NCBI GenBank assembly: GCA_037446075.1
Contig: JBBIJH010000033.1
Coordinates: 1 to 20,659, forward strand
DNA length: 20,659 nucleotides
Source: JBBIJH01 sp037446075
Lineage (GTDB): Bacteria > Bacteroidota > Ignavibacteria > UBA10030 > JAHEZR01
Direction of reading: 5' to 3'
In this document: positions 6,824-15,043 of the stretch, piece after piece
Layout of the letters: each line of letters begins with the position of its first letter
Numbering within the stretch: position 1 is the first letter of the stretch
Notes under the pieces: model-generated
Seen by the model: the letters and a program-made list of their open reading frames with translations, nothing else
Databases searched by the model: none
What the model was told of the DNA's origin: nothing
Translations under genes and position numbers: made by a program

Positions 6824-8608
6824 TCAGCCAACCGCTTTCTTGACCGTAAACCGGAACGTGCTACCCTTGCCAACCTCGCTCTCACACCAAATCCGACCTC
6901 CGTGGGCGTTCACGATTTCTTTGCTGATCCACAATCCGAGCCCTGCGCCTCGAATATCTTTCACTTCCTTTTGACTCACGCGGGAGAATTTTCGGAAGAG
7001 CTTGTCCTTTTGTTCATCTGGAATCCCAACTCCCTCGTCCTTCACTGAGAAAAGCACTTCACCTGCAGAGTACTCTTGTACATCAACGGTAACATTTCCC
7101 CCCTGAGGGGAATACTTCACCGCGTTTGAGATGAGATTTGTGACAACCTGCCGGAGTTTGTTTTGATCCCCCTTTACGTATGCCACATTGGGGTCAATGT
7201 GATAGGTCAGCTTATGTTTGCTCGAGAACTTCACGAGGGCGAGGGCATCCTGAACCAGTCTTTCCACATTGATAATCTTGAACGAATAGCTCAGCTGGCC
7301 CGACTCCAGCTCCGTGACGGAGAGAGTATCCTCGGCGAGTCGATTCAATCGATTGGCTTGTTCGATGATAATGTTGACATACTCTTTGAGCTGCTTGTTC
7401 TCAGTTAGCTCTTCAAATTTCAGTAGCCCTCGCGCCGCCAGCATGATGCTGGAGAGAGGCGACCGGAAATCATGAGATACGATACCGACAAATTCTGATT
7501 TTAGTTTATCCAGTTCTGTCAGCCGCTCCGCAGTTTCTCTTATTTCTTGGTGTCTCATGGCATTTCGGTAAGCATTCCCTAGCTGCTCGCAAAAGAGCTG
7601 GAATGTGACGGTATCAGTTTCGTCGAAGGCGTTCAAGTTGGGCTCTTCGATATTCAGCACCGCTACAACTTCGTTTCCCGACCGAAGCGGAATAGCTAGG
7701 ACGGACTTCGTCCGGCTCTCCGACGGGCCGACATAGCGGCGATCCACTGACACGTCGTTCACGACCGCTTTGTCTCCCCGCGTTGCGACCCATCCGATGA
7801 TGCCTTCACCCAGGTTGAGTTTATACCCCCACGGCAGGTATTCAGCGTAGTTCCCCGAATGTCCGACGAGGACGAGTTGGTTCGATTCCTTCCTGACTGC
7901 AAAAACCGATACATCGAAGTAATTAAAGTGCTTCCTGACGGCGCTTGGGATCGCAGTGAGAAGCTCGTCGGGGTCGAGGATCGCACTGAGTTCATTCAAG
8001 GCTCGGAACATCGAACCCAGATGCTCGTCTCGCTTCCTCTCCCCTGTCCGCATCGACAGAGTACGAAGGGCCATCGCAACATGGACACCAAGCAACTGTG
8101 CGATCCAAAGATCTGCTTCTCCGAAGGCGTTCGCGCGGTAGGAGCCAAAAGAAAGGGAACCAAGTGTCTCTTCCGACGTCCTCAGGGGTACCATAAGCAT
8201 AGACTTCAGACCCAGATCCAGCCATGCTCCTCCCTCGCTTTGTTCCACCGGGATCGGGGTTTCGATCTCCAAGCGTCCTACTCGAGATTCGGAGACTTCA
8301 GAGACCTCACGGTTCGGGGTAGAAGAACTCTTCGTTGGGCTGAGAACGGTGATTGCGTACTGACTGCGGTTCGGAGTGAGAAGAGCAACAAACTGCGTGT
8401 CAAACTCTAGCAGGGATTTCGACTCGGTCTGAAGGATGCGGAAGACATCCTCGCGGGTTTTGGCACTTTCGAGGCGAAGGAGAAAATCACTCAGGCCGTT
8501 GACGCGTCGGGAAAAATCCTGAGCTTCGAGGAGACGATTTTTCATTTCCTCGAAGCTCAAGTCTCCCGAATCCGGGATCGGCCTCGTATCTTTTCTTTTG
8601 GGTTCCAA
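6824..8608 (-). CDS. Soluble sensor histidine kinase with two GAF domains
   Basis: A protein of up to 594 residues without transmembrane segments. Two GAF sensor domains (about 45-185 and 200-350, the second with NLGEGIIGWVATRG and SVLAIPLRSGNEVVAVLNI) precede a dimerisation/phosphoacceptor helix with FVGIVSHDFRSP (His379). The ATPase domain has the N box NLISNAVKYSP (Asn495), G1 box DEGVGIP and G2 box GAGLGLW (554-560). It autophosphorylates on His379 and would pass phosphate to a response regulator, but none is encoded here. The TTG at 8608 begins three bases after the purM stop, suggesting translational coupling; an ATG at 8545 is an alternative. The signal is unknown; GAF domains often bind small ligands or haem. 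Confidence 0.9.
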   Translation of the reverse strand: MEPKRKDTRPIPDSGDLSFEEMKNRLLEAQDFSRRVNGLSDFLLRLESAKTREDVFRILQTESKSLLEFDTQFVALLTPNRSQYAITVLSPTKSSSTPNREVSEVSESRVGRLEIETPIPVEQSEGGAWLDLGLKSMLMVPLRTSEETLGSLSFGSYRANAFGEADLWIAQLLGVHVAMALRTLSMRTGERKRDEHLGSMFRALNELSAILDPDELLTAIPSAVRKHFNYFDVSVFAVRKESNQLVLVGHSGNYAEYLPWGYKLNLGEGIIGWVATRGDKAVVNDVSVDRRYVGPSESRTKSVLAIPLRSGNEVVAVLNIEEPNLNAFDETDTVTFQLFCEQLGNAYRNAMRHQEIRETAERLTELDKLKSEFVGIVSHDFRSPLSSIMLAARGLLKFEELTENKQLKEYVNIIIEQANRLNRLAEDTLSVTELESGQLSYSFKIINVERLVQDALALVKFSSKHKLTYHIDPNVAYVKGDQNKLRQVVTNLISNAVKYSPQGGNVTVDVQEYSAGEVLFSVKDEGVGIPDEQKDKLFRKFSRVSQKEVKDIRGAGLGLWISKEIVNAHGGRIWCESEVGKGSTFRFTVKKAVG

Positions 8609-8611
8609 ACG

Positions 8612-9646
8612 CTAAGTCCGCTTGCTAGCTTTTTGAACAGAACCAATGACAAAAGGACTCTCGCCCATCCGTCTCAAGCTCCTCATGGCTTTCTCAGTTT
8701 CACGCTCCTCCAGAATCATCACAAGGCCAACCCCGAGGTTGAATGTTTTTCGCATTTCACTTTCTGAAACATTGCCCACGGTTTGGATCAAGCGAAAAAT
8801 CGCCGGCCTCTCCCAGGTGCTCCAATCGAGCTCAATCCCAAGTCCGCGCGGAATAACCCGCCTAGTATTGCCCACGATACCTCCCCCTGTGATATGCGCC
8901 ATCGCGTGGATACTGACCGATTCTTCCAGTGCAGTGATCGCCTGAAGGTATGAACGGTGAATTCTGAGGAGTGTGTCACCTAATCGTTCCCCCAATTCCT
9001 CGATGAAATCGTGAAGCTGAAACTTTCCCAAGAGCACCTTGCGCGCAAGTGAATAACCATTCGTGTGCAAACCTGTGGAAGGAAGAGCCAGAAGGACATC
9101 CCCTTCACGGACTTTGCTTCCGTTGAGAAGCCCTTCACGCTCAGCCACGCCGACGATTGCGCCGACGAGATCGAAGTCTCCATCCTGATACAATCCTGGC
9201 ATCTCCGCCGTTTCACCGCCGATCAGCGCACACCGATTCTCCTTGCACGCCTTGATCATGCCTCGGAGGAGCTCACCGACGACACGGGGATCAAGCCTTC
9301 CGATTCCAACATAATCAAGAAAGAACAGCGGCCGCGCCCCACAGACCAAAATGTCATTGACACAATGATTGACAAGGTCCTCCCCGACCGACGAATGCCG
9401 CCCCATGATCGCAGCCACTTTCAGTTTCGTCCCCACGCCGTCGACGCTCGAGACGAGGACGGGGTGGCGATAGCCACGGAATCTCCCGTCAAAGAAGGCG
9501 CCAAAGGCTCCGATATCACAAAGAACAGACGGTGAAAAGGTCGCTCGGGCGGCCCGCCTGATCTGGCGAACTACCTCCTCCGCCGCACGGATGTCCACGC
9601 CAGCAGCCTTGTACGTCTGCCGGGCAGTTCGATCTCTGAGTCGCAT
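8612..9646 (-). CDS. purM: Phosphoribosylformylglycinamidine cyclo-ligase (AIR synthetase)
   Basis: A protein of 344 residues from the ATG at 9646, the usual PurM length. It has SSVDGVGTKLKVA (ATP-binding loop), ALIGGETAEMPGLY, LPSTGLHTNGYSLARKV and HITGGGIVGNTRRVIP, all hallmark PurM motifs. It closes the imidazole ring of AIR from FGAM with ATP in purine synthesis. TTG codons at 9652 and 9682 are in frame, but the family usually starts near the ATG. No Shine-Dalgarno is evident, and the candidate promoter is so close that the leader would be very short. The histidine kinase gene follows after three bases. Confidence 0.95.
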   Translation of the reverse strand: MRLRDRTARQTYKAAGVDIRAAEEVVRQIRRAARATFSPSVLCDIGAFGAFFDGRFRGYRHPVLVSSVDGVGTKLKVAAIMGRHSSVGEDLVNHCVNDILVCGARPLFFLDYVGIGRLDPRVVGELLRGMIKACKENRCALIGGETAEMPGLYQDGDFDLVGAIVGVAEREGLLNGSKVREGDVLLALPSTGLHTNGYSLARKVLLGKFQLHDFIEELGERLGDTLLRIHRSYLQAITALEESVSIHAMAHITGGGIVGNTRRVIPRGLGIELDWSTWERPAIFRLIQTVGNVSESEMRKTFNLGVGLVMILEERETEKAMRSLRRMGESPFVIGSVQKASKRT

Positions 9647-9662
9647 TCGCAATTGACAGCGA

Positions 9663-9692
9663 AATATACTTACATTTCTCAATTAAATGCAA
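9663..9692 (-). promoter_or_regulatory. Candidate purM promoter, giving a near-leaderless message
   Basis: In the divergent purM/valS gap the minus strand has TTGCAT (9692-9687), 18 bases, TATATT (9668-9663). The start would fall around 9655, less than ten bases from the purM ATG. That fits the lack of a ribosome site there. Confidence 0.35.
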
Positions 9693-9736
9693 CAACTTCA
9701 TTCAATGATTTAAAGGGTTTCCCGAATTCCTTCACC

Positions 9737-9764
9737 TTGATTCTCTGTCAAAAAATTCTAAATT
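9737..9764 (+). promoter_or_regulatory. Candidate valS promoter
   Basis: TTGATT (9737-9742), 16 bases and TAAATT (9759-9764) precede the valS ATG at 9802 by 37 bases. An AGGAGG lies shortly after the -10 element but is too far from the ATG to act as a normal ribosome site. No T-box leader is visible. Confidence 0.3.
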
Positions 9765-9801
9765 GCGAACGAGGAGGACGAAAGGTTCTTAAAGCAGATC
9801 T

Positions 9802-12534
9802 ATGGAAAAGTCATCCAGCGCGTCTGAGCAACACGCAACTACGTATAAGCCCAAGGCTGTTGAAGCTAAATGGTACGAATTCTGGGAATCAAGAAACCTT
9901 TTTCGAGCCACTCCCAGAACAAACCGCCGCCCATTTACCATCGTCATGCCGCCTCCGAACATTACCGGCATCCTGACGATGGGGCACGTCCTCAACAATA
10001 CGATCCAAGATATCCTTATCCGTTGGAAACGGATGCAGGGCTATGAAGCATGTTGGATTCCGGGAACCGACCACGCGGGAATCGCCACGCAGAACGTCGT
10101 GGAGAAGTCTCTCATGAAGAAAGGGATCTCCCGGCAACAGCTAGGACGTGAACTTTTCCTCAAAGAAGTGTGGAAGTGGAAGGAAGAATATGGATCGACG
10201 ATTACGAAGCAGCTCCGCAAGCTCGGGGTTTCCTGTGACTGGTCGCGCGAACGATTCACGATGGATGAGGGGTTGTCCAACGCAGTACTCGAATGCTTTG
10301 TTCGCCTATATGAGAAGGGCCTCATTTACCGTGGAAAGTATATCGTAAACTGGTGCCCGAAAGACCACACAGCGCTGAGCGACGACGAAGTAGAACCGTC
10401 TGAGACTCATGGCCATCTCTATTATGTTCGATATCCAATCGAGGGGAAGGAAGAATTCGCCGTCGTCGCGACCACCCGACCCGAGACAATGCTTGGAGAT
10501 ACGGCTATCGCCGTACACCCGGAGGATGAACGCTACAAGCACCTCCACGGGAAGAAAGCGATTCTTCCTCTCGTCGGTCGAAGGCTCCCCATCATACCCG
10601 ATACCTACTTTTATCCTTCTTTTGGGACTTGAATGTTGAAGGTTATACCTGCACACGACGCGAACGATTTTCTGATCGCTGAGCGCCACGATCTTGAACG
10701 GATCAATATCCTCGACACCCACGGTCGTCTCAATGAGATTGTCCCGGCGCCATTCCAAGGCCTAGATGTGTTTGAATGCCGAAAGCAGCTCGTGAAGGAC
10801 CTCGAAGCTGGTGGCTATCTCGTCAAAGTGGAAGAATACGTTTATAACATCGGTAGATGCTACCGATGCGAGACCATCATCGAGCCTTATCTCTCAGACC
10901 AGTGGTTTGTAAGGATGAAGCCGCTCGCCGAGGCAGCCCTTGAAGCCGTGGAGTCAGGAAGGATTCGTATCCATCCAGAGCATTTCAAGAAGATTTATGA
11001 ACACTGGGTGAGGAACATCCGTGACTGGTGCATCTCCCGGCAGCTCTGGTGGGGTCATCGCATCCCGGTTTATTACTGCTGCTGTGACGGCTGCGACTAT
11101 ATGACCGTCGCCCGCAAGATGCCGGCCGAGAAATGTCCGAAATGCGGGTGCACTGAGTATCGGCAGGACGAAGACGTGCTCGACACTTGGTTTTCTTCAT
11201 GGCTGTGGCCTTTTTCCACACTCGGCTGGCCAGAGCAGAACGAAGACCTGAGATATTTCTACCCAACGAACACGCTGGTAACGGGACCAGACATCATCTT
11301 TTTCTGGGTCGCACGCATGGTGATGGCGGGCCTTCAGTTCATGGATGAAGTTCCTTTCCGGGATGTTTACTTTACCAGTATCATTCGCGACGCCCAGGGT
11401 CGGAAGATGAGCAAGTCGCTGGGCAATTCGCCCGACCCCCTGGACGTTATCGAGGAGTACGGTGCCGATGCGCTTCGCTTTACTGTCGTCTACCTTGCTC
11501 CCATTGGACAGGACGTTCTGTATTCGAATGAAAAGTGCAAGCTCGGTCGGAACTTTGCAAACAAGGTCTGGAATGCGGGAAGATTCCTGATGCTCAGCAA
11601 ACAAAGTCTGGGGGAATTCAGGATTCAAGATTCAGATGTCAGGGAAAGGGTTGAACGAGACTCAGATCCCAGATCTCACATCTCACTTCTTCACCTAGAT
11701 CTCGCCGATCGATGGATTTTGAGCAAGCTCCAGTCCACGGTCGACTCCCTGAACGAAGCCCTTGAGGAGTTCAACATCAATGGCGCCGCGAAGATGATCT
11801 ACGACTTCGCCTGGCACGACTTCTGCGATTGGTATCTGGAGTTGATCAAGGACCGGATTGATCCCGCACAAAACGGTGAGGTGTCCCAAGCCGTGCTTGA
11901 TCGAGCGATCTGGATTTTTGAGGAAATCCTCAGACTACTCCACCCCTTTATGCCTTTTATTACGGAAGAGCTCTGGCACAATTTGGGCGACCTGGGCGAG
12001 CAGAGCATCATGAGAGAAGAATATCCTCAGGCGGATCTTTCGCTTGTCGACTACAAGGCGGAAGAGGAGATGAACTTCATTCGAGAAGTAATCATGACTG
12101 TCAGGAATATCCGAAGTGAACTTGACGTCCCTCCATTCAAGATTGCGGACCTCGTCGTGCGGTGCCATGAAGCTGAAAGGGTTCAAATACTCGAGAGAGA
12201 TCAAAGCTACCTCCAGCGTTTANNNNNNNNNNNNNNNNNNNNNNNNNNNNNGGATGTCGACAAGCCAGCGCACGCCGCCAGTGCAGTAGTTGCTGGTCAA
12301 GAACTCTTTATTCCATTGGAAGGTCTCATCAACATTGACCTAGAGAAGGCACGGCTTTCGAAGGAGATTGCGCGCTTCGAGCAGATGCTGAAGGGCGTGG
12401 AAGCGAAACTTGCGAGGAAAGAGTTCGTCGAGAAAGCGCCCCGAGAGATTGTGGAAAGAGAACTCGAGAAGAAAAGGGATTTTTTGCACAACCTTGAGAA
12501 GCTTCGCAGCCATTACGCGAGCCTGGCGGAGTGA
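9802..12534 (+). CDS. valS: Valyl-tRNA synthetase, interrupted by an in-frame TGA and a scaffold gap
   Basis: Reading one frame throughout gives about 910 codons, the normal ValRS size. PPPNITGILTMGHVLNNTIQ holds the HIGH-box region (here TMGH). TTRPETMLGD and PAHDANDF are editing-domain motifs. A cysteine-rich zinc segment (CPKCGC) follows, then GRKMSKSLGN, the KMSKS loop, and a C-terminal coiled coil. It charges tRNA-Val and edits misacylated threonine. Codon 277 (10630-10632) is TGA where the family has glycine (FGTGVLKV), immediately followed by ATG. Several neighbouring codons are also off consensus, so a base-calling fault is likeliest. Real nonsense or two polypeptides (276 and 633 residues) are alternatives. 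An N gap lies at 12223-12251. A repeat-like insert lies at 11612-11692. Confidence 0.9.
11612..11692 (+). repeat. Short-period repeat insert within valS
   Basis: Between the catalytic core and the anticodon-binding domain the DNA turns into near-heptamer units: ATTCAGG, ATTCAAG, ATTCAGA, then after a spacer CAGATCC, CAGATCT and CACATCTCAC. It stays in frame and adds about 27 polar residues (starting GEFRIQDSDVRER) before DLADRWILSKL, where typical ValRS has a short linker. Such ATTCAAG and ATCTCAC ladders look like intergenic repeats that have entered a permissive linker. Confidence 0.5.
12223..12251. other. Scaffold gap of 29 N inside valS
   Basis: The 29 N preserve the reading frame: the codons before end Arg-Leu and those after begin Asp-Val-Asp. 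The size may therefore be a real estimate, with about ten residues of the C-terminal domain missing. Confidence 0.9.
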
Positions 12535-12604
12535 CAAATCTCTCGCTCCGATCATTTTCATGAACTCATTCACGTCATAGCCCCGGGGATCCTTTCCTCC
12601 TCGC

Positions 12605-13534
12605 ATGGTCACCACGGTAACGCTGAATCCGATGCTCGACAAGACGATCTACATTGATCGACTTCGGCCAGGCGAAATCACACGAGCGTCGAAACGCGAA
12701 ATGGTCCCTGGCGGGAAAGGAATTAACGTGGCCCGTCAGTTGACGAGGTTCGGTGTGGAAGCCGTCGCCACGGGCTTCATGGGACGAGAGATCGGAAGGA
12801 TTGTTGAACAGCTGCTGGATGGTGAAGCGGTGAAGCATGACTTTGTTCACATCAGAGACTTCACGAGAGAGGGGATCACGATTGTAGAGACAGAGAGTGG
12901 TCGCTCGACCGGAATCTTTGAACCTCCACACATGCTCGAAAAGGAGGAGATCGACCGTCTGAGAGAAAAGTGTCATGAACTCCTCCAACTAAGTGAGTGG
13001 CTGGTACTCTCGGGGAGCACCCCGACAGCCCATCTCGATTGCTTCTACTCCGACTTCATCTCAAAAGCGCACAGCCTCTCGAAGAAATCCGTGCTCGACA
13101 CCTATGGGATCGCTCTCCAGAATGGTTTGAAGGCCAAACCTTTCATGATCAAGCCGAATTTGAGAGAATATGAGCAAACGTTTGGCACAAAGTTGTCGTC
13201 CGAACAGTCGGTCCTAGAGGAGTTGACGAAACTCGAGGAGGCAGGGATTCCCTTCGTCGCACTGACAGACACGGATAAGCCATTCTTCGTGAGTTATCTC
13301 GGACAGCGCTGGAGGGTGATGCCTCCAGAGGTCACCACTGTCAATTCGACGGGTTCAGGCGATGCATTTGTAGCGGGAACAATCTATGGGTTCATGCAGG
13401 ATTGGGATATCGAGAAGACACTGCGTTTCGCGACCGCTGCTGGGGCCGTGAACGCCTCACGCTGGGCCGTAGTGGATGTCAGCTTCTCTGAAGCTGAGCA
13501 TCTGGCGCCGAAAGTAAAATTGGAACAAATTTAA
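12605..13534 (+). CDS. PfkB-family sugar-phosphate kinase, FruK/LacC type (probable 1-phosphofructokinase)
   Basis: A protein of 309 residues, the usual length for the FruK/LacC branch of the PfkB (ribokinase) family. It starts MVTTVTLNPMLDKTIYID, has the substrate loop VPGGKGINVARQL (34-46) and the ATP/anion-hole signature NSTGSGDAFVAG (247-258), with catalytic base Asp253. The likely reaction is ATP-dependent phosphorylation of fructose-1-phosphate. Tagatose-6-phosphate or fructose-6-phosphate kinase cannot be excluded, because no sugar transporter lies nearby. The ATG has no Shine-Dalgarno (the upstream bases read CCTCCTCGC), but the protein aligns with family N-termini from its first residues. 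It lies 70 bases after valS. Confidence 0.85.
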   Translation: MVTTVTLNPMLDKTIYIDRLRPGEITRASKREMVPGGKGINVARQLTRFGVEAVATGFMGREIGRIVEQLLDGEAVKHDFVHIRDFTREGITIVETESGRSTGIFEPPHMLEKEEIDRLREKCHELLQLSEWLVLSGSTPTAHLDCFYSDFISKAHSLSKKSVLDTYGIALQNGLKAKPFMIKPNLREYEQTFGTKLSSEQSVLEELTKLEEAGIPFVALTDTDKPFFVSYLGQRWRVMPPEVTTVNSTGSGDAFVAGTIYGFMQDWDIEKTLRFATAAGAVNASRWAVVDVSFSEAEHLAPKVKLEQI

Positions 13535-13578
13535 TCAGGGCAATGTTGCTCGCCAATCATAAAGAGGAGTGAAAAAGG

Positions 13579-14910
13579 ATGGCAGTCGTCGATAGAAGAA
13601 GTTTTGGCAACCGGTTCACGGTAAAAGAGAATGCCAGACGCCTGGCAAACTACCGCTATACGGAAATCGAAATCCTGGAGATGCTAGGTGGGTGGTCAAT
13701 GAGTGTCGTTGAAATGCCCGTGAAGATCAACTTTGGTTACCAGATGTGGGACCAGGCACAGACAGCGGATGCCTTAAGAAAACGCATGGCTGAGCTCCAG
13801 ATGAACCCCAAGAAAACTCACGCTCCAAACGACGACTTCGTGCGGGTGTGTGAAGAAATCTGGAATACCGGCGACACTCTCCGTAGACTCGTTGCCGTCT
13901 ACCGCGTCCTGAAACCCCACCTGCTTGCTCACTACATCTACCATCTCGAAGCGACGGACGCAATGGCCGACAACCCGACCCAGCGAATCCTCGAGCCGAT
14001 CATTGAACGAACCAAGAAGCACATCGAGTGGGGCCAGGGGATGATTGAGAACCTTGCCAATTCTCCAGAAAAACGTCGGACCGCGCTCGAGTGGCAAACT
14101 CATCTTGAGGAAGCGCTCGTCACTGTGGGAGGCGCAACGGGTCGAGGCGCGGATGAGAATTGGTTGCCATATACGGACGTCCACGAGCGGGAGGAACAGT
14201 CCGACAGAGCGGCCCCGTGGGATAAAGTGACCTACTCCTATTCTAAGAAATTTCCGTTTGTCAAGGCACCAGCTCGTGACCAACGCTGGAAAGTCGTTCC
14301 TGTTCATGAGCTTCCTCCGGCTAAGCCGTTTGCAAATGAAGCAGGCCGGATATACACCCTGCACACCCTTTTGAACAATGAAGTCGTGACCGTTGAGCGA
14401 ATGGGAAAGATGCTCGCCGAGTTTCCCGACCTGCCGTGGGAGATGAGGATGGACCTCGCTCATCAGGCGTGGGACGAGGCAAGACATGCAGAGATCGTCG
14501 CAAAGCGGATTGAAGAGCTTGGCGGATACATCGGACAACATCCCGTCTACTTTTTCTCCTGGGAGTATAACGAAAACCATCCCGATCCCCTAGCTCGCCT
14601 TGCGTACGGAAACCGATTATCTGAGCATGTTGCTTGTGGCCGGTTGAAAGAATGGAAGGACGAGGCCGCGAAGGCAGGAGATCAAAGAACGGCCGAACTT
14701 CTCGACTACATCCTCGCTGACGAGATTGTGCACGCACAATATGGAAGGGACTGGATTGACATCCTCACGAAAGAGAATCCCGAGCGCCGCCGAGACGTCC
14801 TCGCACACGCCGAGAAGCTCGCACGGATGCGCGCAGAAGCTGGGAAATGGTTCTCACCAGAGCACGGCGCGCAAAGTATTGAAAAGGTAATCCCTGAGGG
14901 TGAATATTAG
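13579..14910 (+). CDS. Duplicated ferritin-like (DUF455-like) protein with a degenerate N-terminal copy
   Basis: 443 residues in two ferritin-like halves. The C-terminal half (about 260-400) resembles DUF455 (COG2833). It has NNEVV (Glu268), QAWDEARHAE (Glu300, His303), NRLSEH (Glu349) and LADEIVHAQYG (Glu382, His385), a full di-iron ligand set for a four-helix bundle. The N-terminal half (about 25-160) aligns with it but reads MWDQAQTAD instead of AWDEARHAE and IERTKKHIEW instead of LADEIVHAQY, so most ligands are gone (His148 remains). A charged linker (about 165-255) joins them. No signal peptide or membrane segment, so cytosolic. GAGGAG and AAAGG precede the ATG. Function unknown; oxidoreductase, oxygenase or iron handling are guesses from the fold. 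Confidence 0.8.
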   Translation: MAVVDRRSFGNRFTVKENARRLANYRYTEIEILEMLGGWSMSVVEMPVKINFGYQMWDQAQTADALRKRMAELQMNPKKTHAPNDDFVRVCEEIWNTGDTLRRLVAVYRVLKPHLLAHYIYHLEATDAMADNPTQRILEPIIERTKKHIEWGQGMIENLANSPEKRRTALEWQTHLEEALVTVGGATGRGADENWLPYTDVHEREEQSDRAAPWDKVTYSYSKKFPFVKAPARDQRWKVVPVHELPPAKPFANEAGRIYTLHTLLNNEVVTVERMGKMLAEFPDLPWEMRMDLAHQAWDEARHAEIVAKRIEELGGYIGQHPVYFFSWEYNENHPDPLARLAYGNRLSEHVACGRLKEWKDEAAKAGDQRTAELLDYILADEIVHAQYGRDWIDILTKENPERRRDVLAHAEKLARMRAEAGKWFSPEHGAQSIEKVIPEGEY

Positions 14911-14956
14911 AGTCGTTGACACGAAGCAAGACAACGCGCACGTCGATTAATAAATT

Positions 14957-14983
14957 GCTTTTGGTAACCTTCGTGGTTAAATT
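14957..14983 (-). repeat. Second CCACGAAG-type intergenic element
   Basis: The minus strand reads TTTAACCACGAAGGTTACC and then AAAAGC. This resembles the element at 3537-3580 and lies in the 133-base gap between the ferritin-like gene and deoC. The rest of that gap shows no gene. Confidence 0.4.
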
Positions 14984-15043
14984 ACAGAGCGATGGAAGGC
15001 CGGGACCAGTGTCGCAAAGTCTTCAAGGATTAGCAGCAACACC

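Noticed and set aside
10630..10632. TGA read as glycine (altered genetic code) or selenocysteine in valS
   Set aside because: TGA is the normal stop of gcvPA, efp, arsR, SPOR lipoprotein 2 and valS itself, and no other gene has an internal TGA at a conserved site. No cysteine or selenocysteine is expected at this position.
12340..12642. Minus-strand open frame spanning the valS-fruK gap
   Set aside because: Mostly antisense to the valS coiled coil and the fruK start; no domain, and both plus-strand genes are secure.
14916..14955. TTGACA near 14916 as a deoC promoter
   Set aside because: The nearest -10-like TAATAA is about 26 bases away, too far for a sigma-70 promoter.
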